In this document: positions 50,889 through 59,960 of the stretch, in pieces
How positions within the stretch are numbered: the first letter of the stretch is position 1
Layout: each line of letters opens with the position of its first letter
DNA from: Nakamurella sp. A5-74
GTDB lineage: Bacteria; Actinomycetota; Actinomycetes; Mycobacteriales; Nakamurellaceae
Length of the DNA: 64,000 nt
Assembly: GCF_040438885.1 (NCBI RefSeq)
Contig: NZ_CP159218.1
Span: 2,170,001-2,234,000, forward strand
Direction: 5' to 3'
Notes under the pieces: generated by a model
The model's database searches: none
The model's input: only the letters and a program-made list of their open reading frames with translations
Told to the model about the DNA's origin: nothing
Made by a program: the position numbers and the translations under genes

Positions 50889-52612
50889 CCGGTCGACAGC
50901 ACCCGATCCCGCAACGCTCCCAGCCCCATCGGACCGCGCCGCAGCAGCGAGGTCCGGTAGGTCCGTTCGCCGAATCCGGGAAGCCGCCGGGCGCCGGCGA
51001 GGATCTCGTCGAACAGCCGGGCCCCCACCCGGAACGCGAGGGCCTGGCCCGGCCAACCCAGATAGCGCTCCACCTCGAAGTGGGCGGCGGCGGCGCCCAG
51101 ACCACTGATCCGCCGCAAGGACTGCTCGGCGGCGGGAATCGTCCAGTGTTCGGGATCGCCGTCGACCACACCGCGCGGCGGCCGCAGCCCGAGGTGCAGG
51201 CCGGTGTCGATGACGATCCTCGCAGCCCGCCAGGCCTGCGCCATCAGCATCCCCAGCCGATCCGCAGGGTCGTCCAGCAGGCCGATCTCACCGGCCCACG
51301 ACTCCGCATGGTGGGCCCAACCCTCGGCGTGACCGTGCACATGGCAGCAGAAGCGTTGCCAGGAATGCAGTTCCGGGTTCTCGGCAGCCAGGGCGATCTG
51401 CAGGTGGTGTCCGGGAACGCCCTCGTGGTGGGCGGTGCTGTGCTCCCGCCAGGTGTGGACCGGCACGCCGGGCTCCCTGGCCCACCAGACCGTTCCGGGT
51501 GCACTTCCGTCGACCTCGGCCGGCTCGTAGTACATGACGCCGGCCCCGGAGTCCGAGATCCGGCATCGCGGCAGTGGGTGCTCCGGCAGGGTGACGAAGC
51601 GACTGTCGAGCACCGCACAGGTGCGCTGGAGGGTCTGCTCGAGCCACCGCTCGACCTGCGGGCCGGTGTGCAACAGCCGTGCGGGGTCGGCGTCCAGCTG
51701 CGCGGCCGCGGCGGCCGGCCCGTCGGGGTGGATGGTGCGGGCCAGGGCGTCGATCTCGGCGCTGATGCGGTGCAGCTCGTGCTGACCCCAGGCGGCCAGC
51801 TCGTGGGGATCGACGTCGTCGCCCAGATATGCGCCGGCAGTGACCGTGTAGATCTCCGGTCCGACCGCATCCCTCGTCCGGGCGTGCGGTGCGAGGTCCA
51901 GCAGGAAGGCGCGGTACTCCCGGACGCCGCCGACTGCTGAGTCGATCGCCGGTGCCAGACGGGCTCGCTGCGCCTGCGGTGCGCGGGTGAGCTGGGCGCG
52001 GAACCAGTCGCTGCCCGCGGGATCGATCCAGTCGCCGCACTGGCCGGCGACGGCGAGCACCTGCCGCCGGGCCGGGACCCGACCCTCGGCGATCGCCCGC
52101 TGCACGGTGTCCCGGTGACCCCGCAGTGCGGAAGGGAGCTCACGCAACGATTCCGCGGCGCGGCTCCAGCCGGCATCCACCGCTGCCGGTCCGCTGCCGG
52201 CGATGCTCAACAGGGCCGCACTGTCCAGGGCCTGTCCGATCTCGGACCGCAACCGCTGCGGCACACAGGCCAGCGGGGCCAGCTGTTCGGCGCCGAATCC
52301 CACTGCGTGCAGGGCCAGCTCGGCCTGTGCGCGGTCGGCGAGGGCCGCGGCCAGGTCGAGACCGGCGGCGTCGTTCGGGACGGCGGAACGCAGGGCGCTC
52401 AGCACGCGCTGATGGGCTGCGAGCCTGTCGTCCACCGCGGCGGGCCCGGACGCGCTCAGCAGCGGGACGTCCACCGATAGCCCGGCCGCCCGCGCGGCTC
52501 GCGCCGCCACCGGATCGGTGGGAGAGAGGTCCAGCAACAACCGGTCGGCGATGGAGCGCACCCCAGGGGGTGCGGTGTCCGTCGTGGTGGTCGTCGACGT
52601 CACCGTCTTCAT
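50882..52612 (-). CDS. DUF885 protein, putative metallopeptidase
   Basis: The 576-aa protein belongs to DUF885. HHEGVPGHHLQ, near residue 390, supplies a His-Glu...His-His set that is the likely zinc site, followed by GHAEGWAHHAESWAGEIG with further conserved Glu and His. The long helical N-terminus fits M2/M32-like gluzincin folds. No signal peptide is seen, so it may act on peptides in the cytosol. The ATG overlaps the stop of the upstream LLM gene (ATGA), and the gene is last in a four-gene minus-strand operon. Confidence 0.88.
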   Translation of the reverse strand: MKTVTSTTTTTDTAPPGVRSIADRLLLDLSPTDPVAARAARAAGLSVDVPLLSASGPAAVDDRLAAHQRVLSALRSAVPNDAAGLDLAAALADRAQAELALHAVGFGAEQLAPLACVPQRLRSEIGQALDSAALLSIAGSGPAAVDAGWSRAAESLRELPSALRGHRDTVQRAIAEGRVPARRQVLAVAGQCGDWIDPAGSDWFRAQLTRAPQAQRARLAPAIDSAVGGVREYRAFLLDLAPHARTRDAVGPEIYTVTAGAYLGDDVDPHELAAWGQHELHRISAEIDALARTIHPDGPAAAAAQLDADPARLLHTGPQVERWLEQTLQRTCAVLDSRFVTLPEHPLPRCRISDSGAGVMYYEPAEVDGSAPGTVWWAREPGVPVHTWREHSTAHHEGVPGHHLQIALAAENPELHSWQRFCCHVHGHAEGWAHHAESWAGEIGLLDDPADRLGMLMAQAWRAARIVIDTGLHLGLRPPRGVVDGDPEHWTIPAAEQSLRRISGLGAAAAHFEVERYLGWPGQALAFRVGARLFDEILAGARRLPGFGERTYRTSLLRRGPMGLGALRDRVLSTGH

Positions 52613-53610
52613 CCCGCCCGGGTGGCAGCTGCACCCGTGCCCGCAGCTGCTGCGGCGCTGCGGATCTGCGGGAGTACTGATCCGAGCAGCTCGACACCGC
52701 GCACCGGGTCGGGTCCGTGCGGGGTGCCGAACTCGATGCGGTCGGCCCCGGCGGCGAGACAGGCTCGGGCGTGCACAGCGATCTGGTCGGCGGTGCCGGC
52801 GAAGGTGAACGCGTCCAACAACTCCTCGGACACCAGCTCGGCGGCCGCTTCGGTGTCCCCGGACTTCACGAACGACCGCAGGTCAGCCAGCAGCGGCGGC
52901 GCGATCCCGACCGTCGGGTCGAGGGCGCCCACGACGTCCAGATACAAGCAGACCTGCTGGCGCGCCAAGGTTCTGGCGACATCCGGGTCGGAATCGCAGA
53001 CCGTGACGGCACCGACCACCAGGCGGACCTCGGGGGGCAACCAGCTCCGCATCAGGGCGGTCATCGCCGGGTTCGCGCTGCCGCCGATCTTGACCTCCTC
53101 GACACCGAGCTCGCCGGCCATCCGGGCGGTACGGCGACCCCAGGTGCCGATCAGCATCGGTGGCCGCTGCTCCGGCAGGGTGCCGTTCAACCGGAAACCT
53201 CGTGGCAGCTGCAGGTGTCGGCCGGTGAATCCCCGGTCGTCGCCGTCGAGCAGGGCCCGGATGACGGTGACCGATTCGGCCAACCGGTCCAGCCCGCCGG
53301 CGTCGGGGATGCCGAGACCGTCCAACCAGGCGCCGCGCGCCAGGCCGCAGTACGCCCGACCCCCGGAGAACAGATCGAGGGTGGCCACCTGGGCGGCGAT
53401 GTCGACCGGATGCGTGTAGGCGGGGCTGTGACAGGCCACTCCCAGTCGAACGGCGTGAGTGTGCGCCGCAATGGTGGTCAGCGCCGGTCCGGGCGGCTGG
53501 AAGCCCAGGTCGGCGAAGACGCTGACGCCATCGAACCCGGCATGCTCCGCGGCGGCGGCGAGCTCCGCATACGCGGCAGGTGTCTTGTCGGTCTGCAGCG
53601 CAATGCTCAC
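52609..53610 (-). CDS. LLM-class (F420 or FMN-dependent) oxidoreductase
   Basis: The 333-aa protein is a luciferase-like TIM barrel: VSIALQTDKTPAAYAELAAAAEHAGFDGVSVF, RLGVACHSPAYTHPVDIAAQVATLDLFSGGRAYCGLARGAW and PPMLIGTWGRRTARMAGELGVEEVKIGG are typical of F420-dependent members such as methylene-H4MPT reductase-like enzymes. The GTG at 53610 begins the first barrel strand; a GTG at 53625 is possible. It is flanked by the TIGR04076 gene upstream and DUF885 downstream, the latter overlapping. Confidence 0.9.
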   Translation of the reverse strand: MSIALQTDKTPAAYAELAAAAEHAGFDGVSVFADLGFQPPGPALTTIAAHTHAVRLGVACHSPAYTHPVDIAAQVATLDLFSGGRAYCGLARGAWLDGLGIPDAGGLDRLAESVTVIRALLDGDDRGFTGRHLQLPRGFRLNGTLPEQRPPMLIGTWGRRTARMAGELGVEEVKIGGSANPAMTALMRSWLPPEVRLVVGAVTVCDSDPDVARTLARQQVCLYLDVVGALDPTVGIAPPLLADLRSFVKSGDTEAAAELVSEELLDAFTFAGTADQIAVHARACLAAGADRIEFGTPHGPDPVRGVELLGSVLPQIRSAAAAAGTGAAATRAG

Positions 53611-53638
53611 CTCCGGTCGGTGCACCCCCCGACGGGGT

Positions 53639-53989
53639 TCAGGTGAGCTCGTCACGCGCCAACTCCCGCACGTCGCCGCGCTCGATCCGCATGATGAGCC
53701 GTTCCTCCGGGTCCGGGCAGGCGACCTCGACGTCGCCGCGCATCCAGTCACCCGCCGGCAGCGGACGCTGGTTCGCCGGCAGCATCGGCAGCACCGCGGC
53801 CAGCGCATACAGGCAGAAGTGGCCGCCGCCCTGGATGGAGAGTCGGCTCGATCCGGTGACGACGAAGGCGTCCCCGGGTCGTAGACCGCACACCGAGCGA
53901 CCCTCGATCCGGTCGACCACCACCCGCAGGTCGCACAGCCCGACCGTCGGGCCGGGGGACCCGGACTGGGTGTCCTCCGGGCCACTCAC
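53639..53989 (-). CDS. TIGR04076-family protein
   Basis: The 116-aa protein matches the TIGR04076 pattern: LCDLRVVVDRIEGRSVCGLRPGDAF, GGHFCLYALAAVLPMLPANQRPL, then DWMRGDVEVACPDPEERLIMRIER. The function of the family is unknown; it is often found beside redox enzymes. The GTG at 53989 is chosen because GAGGA lies 6 bases upstream and its GTGA overlaps the stop of the exonuclease gene, so it is translated after it. Confidence 0.88.
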   Translation of the reverse strand: MSGPEDTQSGSPGPTVGLCDLRVVVDRIEGRSVCGLRPGDAFVVTGSSRLSIQGGGHFCLYALAAVLPMLPANQRPLPAGDWMRGDVEVACPDPEERLIMRIERGDVRELARDELT

Positions 53990-54927
53990 CAACTGTCCTC
54001 GGAGAAACCGAGCACCGTGGTCAGCCGGCGGACGGAGTTGCCGACGCCGTGTTCTGCGGCGAGCGCGGTCAACCGGCCGCCGTCGTCCGGCTCGCTGGGA
54101 AGGACGTCCGAGCGGGACATCGTGATGTCGCCGTCCCGCCGCACGGCGGTCACCGCGGGGGCCACCTGCAGATACGCCCGAGCGGGGGCGAGCTTGGCCC
54201 GAGGTCCGGACGCGAGCGGAGAATCCTGGTCGTCCAGGGCCGCCAGGATCCCGTCGATGCTGCCGAACCGGGAGATCAACGACGCCGCTGTCTTCTCCCC
54301 GATCCCGGCAACGCCGGGCAGCCCGTCCGAGGCGTCACCGCGCAAGGTCGCGTAGTCGACGTAGCCGGATGCCGGCACGCCGAACCTCGCCTGCACGGCG
54401 GCGGTGTCGTAGACCATGGCCTTGCTCATCCCCGCACCGATGTACCGCACGACGATGGGTGGTGGCCCGTCCGCGACCAGCTGGAACAGATCACGGTCGC
54501 CGCTCACGATCTCAACCGGATCCGTCCGCTCGGTCGCAGCCAGCACGCCGATCACGTCGTCGGCCTCGCAGTGTTCCGCACCTCCGGTGGCGATGCCGAT
54601 GGCGCCCAGGATGTCCAGCAGGATCGGCACCTGCTCCGACAGCTCGTCCGGCGCCTCCTCGACGTCGGGGACGTCCGGGTCGGCGGTCGCGGAGGCGACC
54701 CGGTGGGATTTGTAGGTCGGGATCAGCTCCACCCGCCAGGCCGGCCGCCAGTCCAGGTCGAGGCAGGCGACGGCGCGGGTGGGTCCGGCGTCCGCGATCA
54801 CCCTGGCCAGGATGTCGAGCGTCCCGCGGACGGAGTTGACGGGCTTGCCGTGCGGCCCGACGGTCGACGTCGGCACGGCATGGAAGGCGCGGAAGTAGAT
54901 CCCGGCGAGATCGAACAGCTGCAGCAT
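53986..54927 (-). CDS. 5'-3' exonuclease/flap-type nuclease (Pol I N-domain-like)
   Basis: The 313-aa protein is a stand-alone homologue of the DNA polymerase I 5'-nuclease domain. It has MLQLFDLAGIYFRAFHAVP, with the first acidic ligand, CEADDVIGVLA and SGDRDLFQLV with further metal-binding acids, and the helix-hairpin-helix GLPGVAGIGEKTAASLISRFGS. It cleaves 5' flaps or RNA primers in repair and replication. The ATG at 54927 follows TAGCGT by 8 bases. It heads an operon with the TIGR04076, LLM and DUF885 genes. M. tuberculosis Rv2090 is at the matching place near helY. Confidence 0.94.
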   Translation of the reverse strand: MLQLFDLAGIYFRAFHAVPTSTVGPHGKPVNSVRGTLDILARVIADAGPTRAVACLDLDWRPAWRVELIPTYKSHRVASATADPDVPDVEEAPDELSEQVPILLDILGAIGIATGGAEHCEADDVIGVLAATERTDPVEIVSGDRDLFQLVADGPPPIVVRYIGAGMSKAMVYDTAAVQARFGVPASGYVDYATLRGDASDGLPGVAGIGEKTAASLISRFGSIDGILAALDDQDSPLASGPRAKLAPARAYLQVAPAVTAVRRDGDITMSRSDVLPSEPDDGGRLTALAAEHGVGNSVRRLTTVLGFSEDSW

Positions 54928-54935
54928 GGGTCGTG

Positions 54936-54941
54936 ACGCTA
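54936..54941 (-). promoter_or_regulatory. -10 box TAGCGT of the exonuclease operon
   Basis: On the minus strand TAGCGT (54941-54936) is followed by 8 bases and the ATG at 54927, so the message is probably leaderless. It is back-to-back with the M24 peptidase promoter. Confidence 0.6.
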
Positions 54942-54947
54942 CCGGGC

Positions 54948-54953
54948 TACGCT
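54948..54953 (+). promoter_or_regulatory. -10 box TACGCT of the M24 peptidase operon
   Basis: TACGCT is followed by 6 bases and the ATG at 54960. Only 6 bases separate it from the opposing TAGCGT box, so each promoter's -35 region falls inside the other gene's first codons. Confidence 0.65.
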
Positions 54954-54959
54954 GCGCCC

Positions 54960-56183
54960 ATGGCGAACGAGACACCCACACTTCACGACCGCGTCGACGG
55001 CAATGTCGACGGCAGCGGCGCCGATCGTGGTTCGGCCGCCGACCCGGCGCTGAGCGCGGTGCCGTCTGCGGCGGTCCACGACGACCGGATTGCCCGCTTC
55101 GCCGCCGTACTCGCACGGAGCGGTCTGGACGCCGCGGTGATCGGATCCGGCGCCGACCTGCAGTACCTGGTCGGACACTCGATCGCCTCCCACGAGCGGC
55201 TCACCGCCCTGGCGGTCACTGCGGACGGCACCGCTGCTCTGCTGGTCCCGATCCTGGAGCGGCCCGGCTGGAACGGCACGCCCACCCAGGAGTTGGACCT
55301 GCAGATCGTCACCTGGACCGACGGCGAGGACCAGCACGCTGCGCTGGCTGCGCTGCTCCCCGAAACCGCCCGGGTGCTGGCCGTCGACTACTACCTGCCG
55401 GCGATGCACGCCCTCGGCATCCAGGCAGCGGTGCCGGGTTCCGAACTCAGGCTGGCCGGCGAAGCGATCGCCGAGCTGCGGATGCGCAAGGACGACGCCG
55501 AGCTCGCGGCGCTGGCAGCGGTCGGCGCCGCGATCGACCGGGTGCACCTGCGGATGGCGGAATGGCTGCGTGTCGGGCGCACCGAGGACGAGGTCGCCGC
55601 AGACATCGGCGCCGCGATCGTGCAGGAGGGGCACACCACCGCCGAATTCGTCATCGTCGCTGCCGGACCGCACGGCGCCAGCCCGCACCATCGCGGGTCG
55701 GACACCGTCATCCAGGACGGCGACGCGGTGGTCGTCGACATCGGCGGGCCGGCGGCCTCCGGCTACTGCTCCGACTCCACCAGGACGTATGTCGTGGGAA
55801 CCCCGTCAGATCCTGACTTCGCAGAGGTCCACGAGATCGTCCGGCGGGCCCAGCACGCCGGGGTCGAGGCCGCGGTCGCCGGGGCTTCGTGTGCGGACGT
55901 CGACGCGGCCAGCCGGTCGGTGATCGTCGAGGCCGGCTACGGCGAGTACTTCATCACCAGGACCGGGCACGGGATCGGGCTCGAGGTGCACGAGCACCCG
56001 TACCTGGTCAGTGGCAACGACCGCCGGCTGGAGCCGGGGATGACGTTCTCGGTGGAGCCCGGCATCTACCTGCCCGGCCGATTCGGCGTCCGGATCGAGG
56101 ACATCGTCGCCGTCGGCGCCGACGGCCGGCCCGTGCGCCTGAACAATTCTCCCCGCCAGCTCCTCCGGCTCGGGGACGCCTAG
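54960..56183 (+). CDS. M24-family Xaa-Pro peptidase (PepQ/PepE-like)
   Basis: The 407-aa protein has a creatinase-like N-terminal domain (IGSGADLQYLVGHSIASHERLTALAV) and a pita-bread C-terminal domain with all five metal ligands: VVDIGGPAASGYCSDSTRTYV (two Asp), RTGHGIGLEVHEHP (His), TFSVEPGIYLPGRF (Glu) and VRIEDIV (Glu). It cleaves Xaa-Pro dipeptides or related bonds with manganese or cobalt. M. tuberculosis PepE (Rv2089c) is at the equivalent place beside the exonuclease. The stop TAG overlaps the GTG of the Lrp gene by one base. Confidence 0.95.
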   Translation: MANETPTLHDRVDGNVDGSGADRGSAADPALSAVPSAAVHDDRIARFAAVLARSGLDAAVIGSGADLQYLVGHSIASHERLTALAVTADGTAALLVPILERPGWNGTPTQELDLQIVTWTDGEDQHAALAALLPETARVLAVDYYLPAMHALGIQAAVPGSELRLAGEAIAELRMRKDDAELAALAAVGAAIDRVHLRMAEWLRVGRTEDEVAADIGAAIVQEGHTTAEFVIVAAGPHGASPHHRGSDTVIQDGDAVVVDIGGPAASGYCSDSTRTYVVGTPSDPDFAEVHEIVRRAQHAGVEAAVAGASCADVDAASRSVIVEAGYGEYFITRTGHGIGLEVHEHPYLVSGNDRRLEPGMTFSVEPGIYLPGRFGVRIEDIVAVGADGRPVRLNNSPRQLLRLGDA

Positions 56184-56668
56184 TGTTGGAAGAAGTGGAT
56201 GCCAGGATCGTCGGGATCCTCGCCGATGACGGCCGGTGCTCCTTCACCGATCTCGCCGAGCGGATCGGGCTGTCCGTTTCCGCTGTGCACCAACGGGTTC
56301 GACGGCTGGAGGAGCGGGGTGTGATCCTCGGGTACGGTGCCAGACTCGATCCGGAACTCGTGGGTCTGCCGCTCACCGCCTTCGTCTCGTTGACGCCGAT
56401 CGACCCGGCCGCCCCCGACGACTATCCGCAGCGGTTGGCCGATCTGTCGGCCATCGAATCGTGCTACTCGGTGGCGGGCACCGAGTCGTACATCATCCAG
56501 GTACGCGTCACCTCGCCGGCGGCGCTGGAGGCGCTGCTGGCCCAGATCAGGATGCGCGCCGGGGTCTCCACGCACACCACTGTCGTGCTGTCGACGCCGT
56601 TCGAGAAGCGCAACTACCTCGACGGGGTTCCGGGGACCGCGGCGGACCGGGCGCCGCGTACACCGTGA
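56183..56668 (+). CDS. Lrp/AsnC-family transcriptional regulator
   Basis: The 161-aa protein begins with the AsnC helix-turn-helix (VDARIVGILADDGRCSFTDLAERIGLSVSAVHQRVRRLEERGVILGYGARLDP, split over three helices) and ends with the RAM ligand domain (AFVSLTPID, YSVAGTESYIIQVRV, THTTVVLSTPFEK). Members respond to amino acids or similar metabolites. The GTG at 56183 overlaps the M24 peptidase stop, so it is likely to be co-transcribed with that gene and may sense a peptide-breakdown product (inference). Confidence 0.94.
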   Translation: MLEEVDARIVGILADDGRCSFTDLAERIGLSVSAVHQRVRRLEERGVILGYGARLDPELVGLPLTAFVSLTPIDPAAPDDYPQRLADLSAIESCYSVAGTESYIIQVRVTSPAALEALLAQIRMRAGVSTHTTVVLSTPFEKRNYLDGVPGTAADRAPRTP

Positions 56669-57789
56669 TGCGCGCGTCGATCCGGCGGTCGCCGGCCACT
56701 CCGCGATCACCGGCCCTGCCGGTCGGGCTGCTGTCCGCGGTTCTGCTGCTCGCGGGATGCAGCGATCCGGTGCCAGGAGCCGGTGTCAGCGGAGTCGTCA
56801 CGGGGGTGGTCGCTGGTACTCCTGCAGTGCCCCAGGTGGCAACCCTCGTGCTGCAGGCAATCCCTGCCTCAGCGGACACGAAGCAGTCGATCGTGGTCGT
56901 TGAGACACCGGTGCTCAACGCGATCGCCGCGCGCCAGGGCTATCCCGCCCAGGACGACGACAGCGGTGGCACACCGGAGGGCCGCTCCCGAGCGGAGAAC
57001 GCCTACCTGGATCTGAACCCGGTCCGGGAGCCGTGCCGCACCCTCGATGAGTCCTCCGCCCCGCTGCGGACCGCGGCCGCCGGACCGTCCATCACCGTCG
57101 GCAGTCGCACCGACGGCAAGGACGGCACCGTCTCCAGGTGTACCGGCGCCGCGGACCTGTCGTTGCTGCGCAAGAACTTTGCCGGCGGTGACGGCGAGCC
57201 GACCACGGTCGACGGCGTCGGAGGTCTGCTCGGAGGGGACAGCTTCGTCGGCATCGACACCGCAGCCGGCGCCACCCTCATCCGGGACGGCGAACCGCGG
57301 AGCGCCGTCGTCAGCCAGGTCGTCGGCGGCACAGCAGTGCAGGGGTCGCTGTGGCAGGACCCCGATGTGGTCGCCGTGCTGTCCCAGCTGCCGGGTGCCG
57401 CCGTGACGGTGCTGGGTACCGACATGGTGCAGGTTCCGCGTGGTCTCGCGCCGCCGGCGGTGTCCGCTGCTCTCGCCACCGTGGTGGCGCGCAACGGCTT
57501 CGGGCAGCCGCCGGTACCTGAGTTCGGTGGCTTCGGCTGGATTCCCGGCGACCGTCTCGTCGGTACGTCGGTGTTCGTCACGCTCTACGGTTCCGACCAG
57601 GAAGCGGCGACGGCCACCTCGATCCTCACCGCTGTCTGGGCAGAGTTGGGCACCAGCAAGTACACCGGCGCCGTCACCCGGCAGCTGGGTCCGACGGTGG
57701 TGACCACGCTCGCCGGGACGACCAGCACCGAGTTCATGCTGCAGGACCTGCAACTGGCCGAGTACCCGGGATTCCTCGACCGAGGCTGA
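56668..57789 (+). CDS. Secreted lipoprotein, function unknown
   Basis: The 373-aa protein has a signal peptide with the lipobox LLLAGC (Cys near residue 31), so it is lipid-anchored outside the membrane. The mature part alternates strands and loops, with LDLNPVREPCRTLDESSAP and VSRCTGAADLSLLRKNF, suggesting a disulfide, and a second half with GFGQPPVPEFGGFGWIPGDRLVGTSVFVTLYGS. This resembles lipoproteins of the DUF7373 type only loosely. Its ATG overlaps the Lrp gene's stop (TGATG), the third gene of that operon. Confidence 0.8.
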   Translation: MRASIRRSPATPRSPALPVGLLSAVLLLAGCSDPVPGAGVSGVVTGVVAGTPAVPQVATLVLQAIPASADTKQSIVVVETPVLNAIAARQGYPAQDDDSGGTPEGRSRAENAYLDLNPVREPCRTLDESSAPLRTAAAGPSITVGSRTDGKDGTVSRCTGAADLSLLRKNFAGGDGEPTTVDGVGGLLGGDSFVGIDTAAGATLIRDGEPRSAVVSQVVGGTAVQGSLWQDPDVVAVLSQLPGAAVTVLGTDMVQVPRGLAPPAVSAALATVVARNGFGQPPVPEFGGFGWIPGDRLVGTSVFVTLYGSDQEAATATSILTAVWAELGTSKYTGAVTRQLGPTVVTTLAGTTSTEFMLQDLQLAEYPGFLDRG

Positions 57790-57826
57790 ACTGCACCGCT
57801 CCGGGGTGCTGTGATGGGATCGGGTG

Positions 57827-59953
57827 ATGAGCACCGATGCCACGGCCAGACCATCGACCATCCCGGCCCCGGAGCGGACGGACGTCGTTGACGACCTGCA
57901 CGGGGTACGGGTCGCCGACCCCTATCGCTACCTGGAGGACCCGGACGATCCGCGGACGACGGACTTCATCGCGCAGCAGAACCGGGTGAGCGAGCCGGCC
58001 CTGGCCGCGCTGCCTGCGCAGCGCTGGTTCACCGAGTCGGTGCTGGGACTGCTGACCACTCCGCGCGCCGGAACGCCGTGGGAGCGCGGCGGGACCTGGT
58101 TCCGCCTGCAGAATCCCGGTGACCTCGACCAGGACGTGGTGGTCGCCGCCGACGATCTGCAGCAACTGCTGGACGTGCCCAGGGTGTTGCTGGACCCGAA
58201 CGCCTTGGCCGCCGACGGCACAGTCGCGCTCAACACGCTGTCCACCAGCCCCGATGGTGCGCTGCTCGCCGTCGGTCTGTCGGAGGCGGGATCCGATTGG
58301 CAGACGATCCGGTTCCTGCACACCCGGGGTGCGGACGCCGGAGCATTCCTGGACGACGAGCTGCAGTGGAGCAAGTTCTCCCGACCGACGTGGCTGCCGG
58401 ATGCCGGGGGAGTGCTCTACTGGCGCTATCCGGCACCGTCAGGTCAGGCGCACAGCGACGAGATGCCGCCAGGCGAACTGGTGCTGCACCGCCTGGGTAC
58501 GCCGCAGGATGCGGACGAGCAGGTGTGGGCGCAGGCCGACGACGCCGAATCCCACACGGCACAGTGGATGGTCGACCCGGAGTTTTCCTCGGACGACAGC
58601 TGGCTGATCCTCACCTCGTCGCCCGGTACCGATTCGCGGACCCGGGTCGAAGTGCGCCCGGTGGGCGCGGACGGCAGCTTCGGACACACCACGGTCGTCG
58701 TCGGCGAACTGGCAGCGGCCTGGCATCCGATCGACGTCGTCGACGACGAGCTGTATCTGCTCACCGACGACGGCGCTCCACGCCGCCGCATCGTGCGGAT
58801 CCCCCTGCAGGACAACACCTCCGCTGCTGGCCTCATCGAAGTGGTGGCGGAAGATCCTGTGGTGCAACTGGAAGCGGTGACCCCGGTCGGCGGGCACTGG
58901 GCCGTGGTGTCCTCACTCGACACCGCCCATCGACTGCAGGTGATGACGCTGCGGGGAGAGTCGGTGTTCTCCGTCGAGATCGAACACCCAGCCACCGTGA
59001 CGGCAGTGAACGGCAGGTTCTCCTCCCAGGAGTTCTTCGTCGGCACCACGTCCTTCACCAGCCGCGAGACGCAGCGACGCGTCGATCTGTCGGTGGCGAC
59101 CGACCGGGTGCGGATCCTTCCGCAGGAAGCGACCGAGGACATCGCCGCGCCGCCGATCAGCACGGAGCGCCTGACGGCGGAGTCCTCCGACGGCGCGGCA
59201 GTGCCGATGACGGTCATCCGGCGTACCGACCTCGCCCACGACGGACCACGCCCGACACTGCTGTACGGCTACGGCGGATTCGACATCCCGCTGAACCCGT
59301 CCTTCTCCGCGATGTTGGCGGCCTGGGTCGCCGCCGGCGGGGTAGTGGCCGTGGCGAACCTGCGGGGTGGCGGTGAGTTCGGTCAGGACTGGCACCGGGC
59401 CGGCATGCTGCACCACAAACAGCAGGTCTTCGACGACCTGTACGCCTGCGCCGAGAAGCTGATCGCCGCCGGCCTCACCACGTCCGGTGAGTTGGTCGTC
59501 CACGGCCGCTCCAACGGCGGCCTGCTCGCCGGCGCCGCGCTGACCCAGCGACCCGAACTGTGGGCTGCAGCGCTGCCGACGGTGGGCGTGCTGGACATGC
59601 TGCGGTTCCACCGCTTCACCATCGGCGCCGCCTGGACCACCGAGTACGGGAACCCGGACGATCCGGCCGATTTCCCGGTGCTGCTGGCCTATTCGCCGCT
59701 GCACAACCTCGAGCAGGGGCGCAGCTATCCGGCCACCCTGATCTGCACCGGCGACCACGACGACCGCGTCGTCCCGGCGCACTCCCTCAAGTTCGCCGCC
59801 GAACTGCAGCGCGCCCAGGGATCCACCGCACCGATCCTGCTGCGGGTGGACACCCGCGCCGGCCACGGCGCCGGGAAGCCGGTGAAGGCCCTCGCCGCCG
59901 AGTACGCCGACCAGCTCGCCTTCGCCGCCGCCCACACCGGCCTGCAGCCTTGA
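57827..59953 (+). CDS. Prolyl oligopeptidase (S9A)
   Basis: The 708-aa enzyme has an N-terminal beta-propeller (about 70-420), starting with PYRYLEDPDDPRTTDFIAQQN, and an alpha/beta-hydrolase domain. That domain has LLYGYGGFDIPLNPSF, NLRGGGEFGQDWHRAG, the nucleophile in HGRSNGGLL (Ser near 562), TGDHDDRVVP (Asp near 644) and RAGHGAGKP (His near 679), the S9A catalytic triad. It cleaves after proline in short peptides. No signal peptide is visible. GTG 57824 and ATG 57827 are both possible starts. It is convergent with the spermidine-synthase-like gene, 7 bases between stops. Confidence 0.94.
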   Translation: MSTDATARPSTIPAPERTDVVDDLHGVRVADPYRYLEDPDDPRTTDFIAQQNRVSEPALAALPAQRWFTESVLGLLTTPRAGTPWERGGTWFRLQNPGDLDQDVVVAADDLQQLLDVPRVLLDPNALAADGTVALNTLSTSPDGALLAVGLSEAGSDWQTIRFLHTRGADAGAFLDDELQWSKFSRPTWLPDAGGVLYWRYPAPSGQAHSDEMPPGELVLHRLGTPQDADEQVWAQADDAESHTAQWMVDPEFSSDDSWLILTSSPGTDSRTRVEVRPVGADGSFGHTTVVVGELAAAWHPIDVVDDELYLLTDDGAPRRRIVRIPLQDNTSAAGLIEVVAEDPVVQLEAVTPVGGHWAVVSSLDTAHRLQVMTLRGESVFSVEIEHPATVTAVNGRFSSQEFFVGTTSFTSRETQRRVDLSVATDRVRILPQEATEDIAAPPISTERLTAESSDGAAVPMTVIRRTDLAHDGPRPTLLYGYGGFDIPLNPSFSAMLAAWVAAGGVVAVANLRGGGEFGQDWHRAGMLHHKQQVFDDLYACAEKLIAAGLTTSGELVVHGRSNGGLLAGAALTQRPELWAAALPTVGVLDMLRFHRFTIGAAWTTEYGNPDDPADFPVLLAYSPLHNLEQGRSYPATLICTGDHDDRVVPAHSLKFAAELQRAQGSTAPILLRVDTRAGHGAGKPVKALAAEYADQLAFAAAHTGLQP

Positions 59954-59960
59954 CGCGCGC

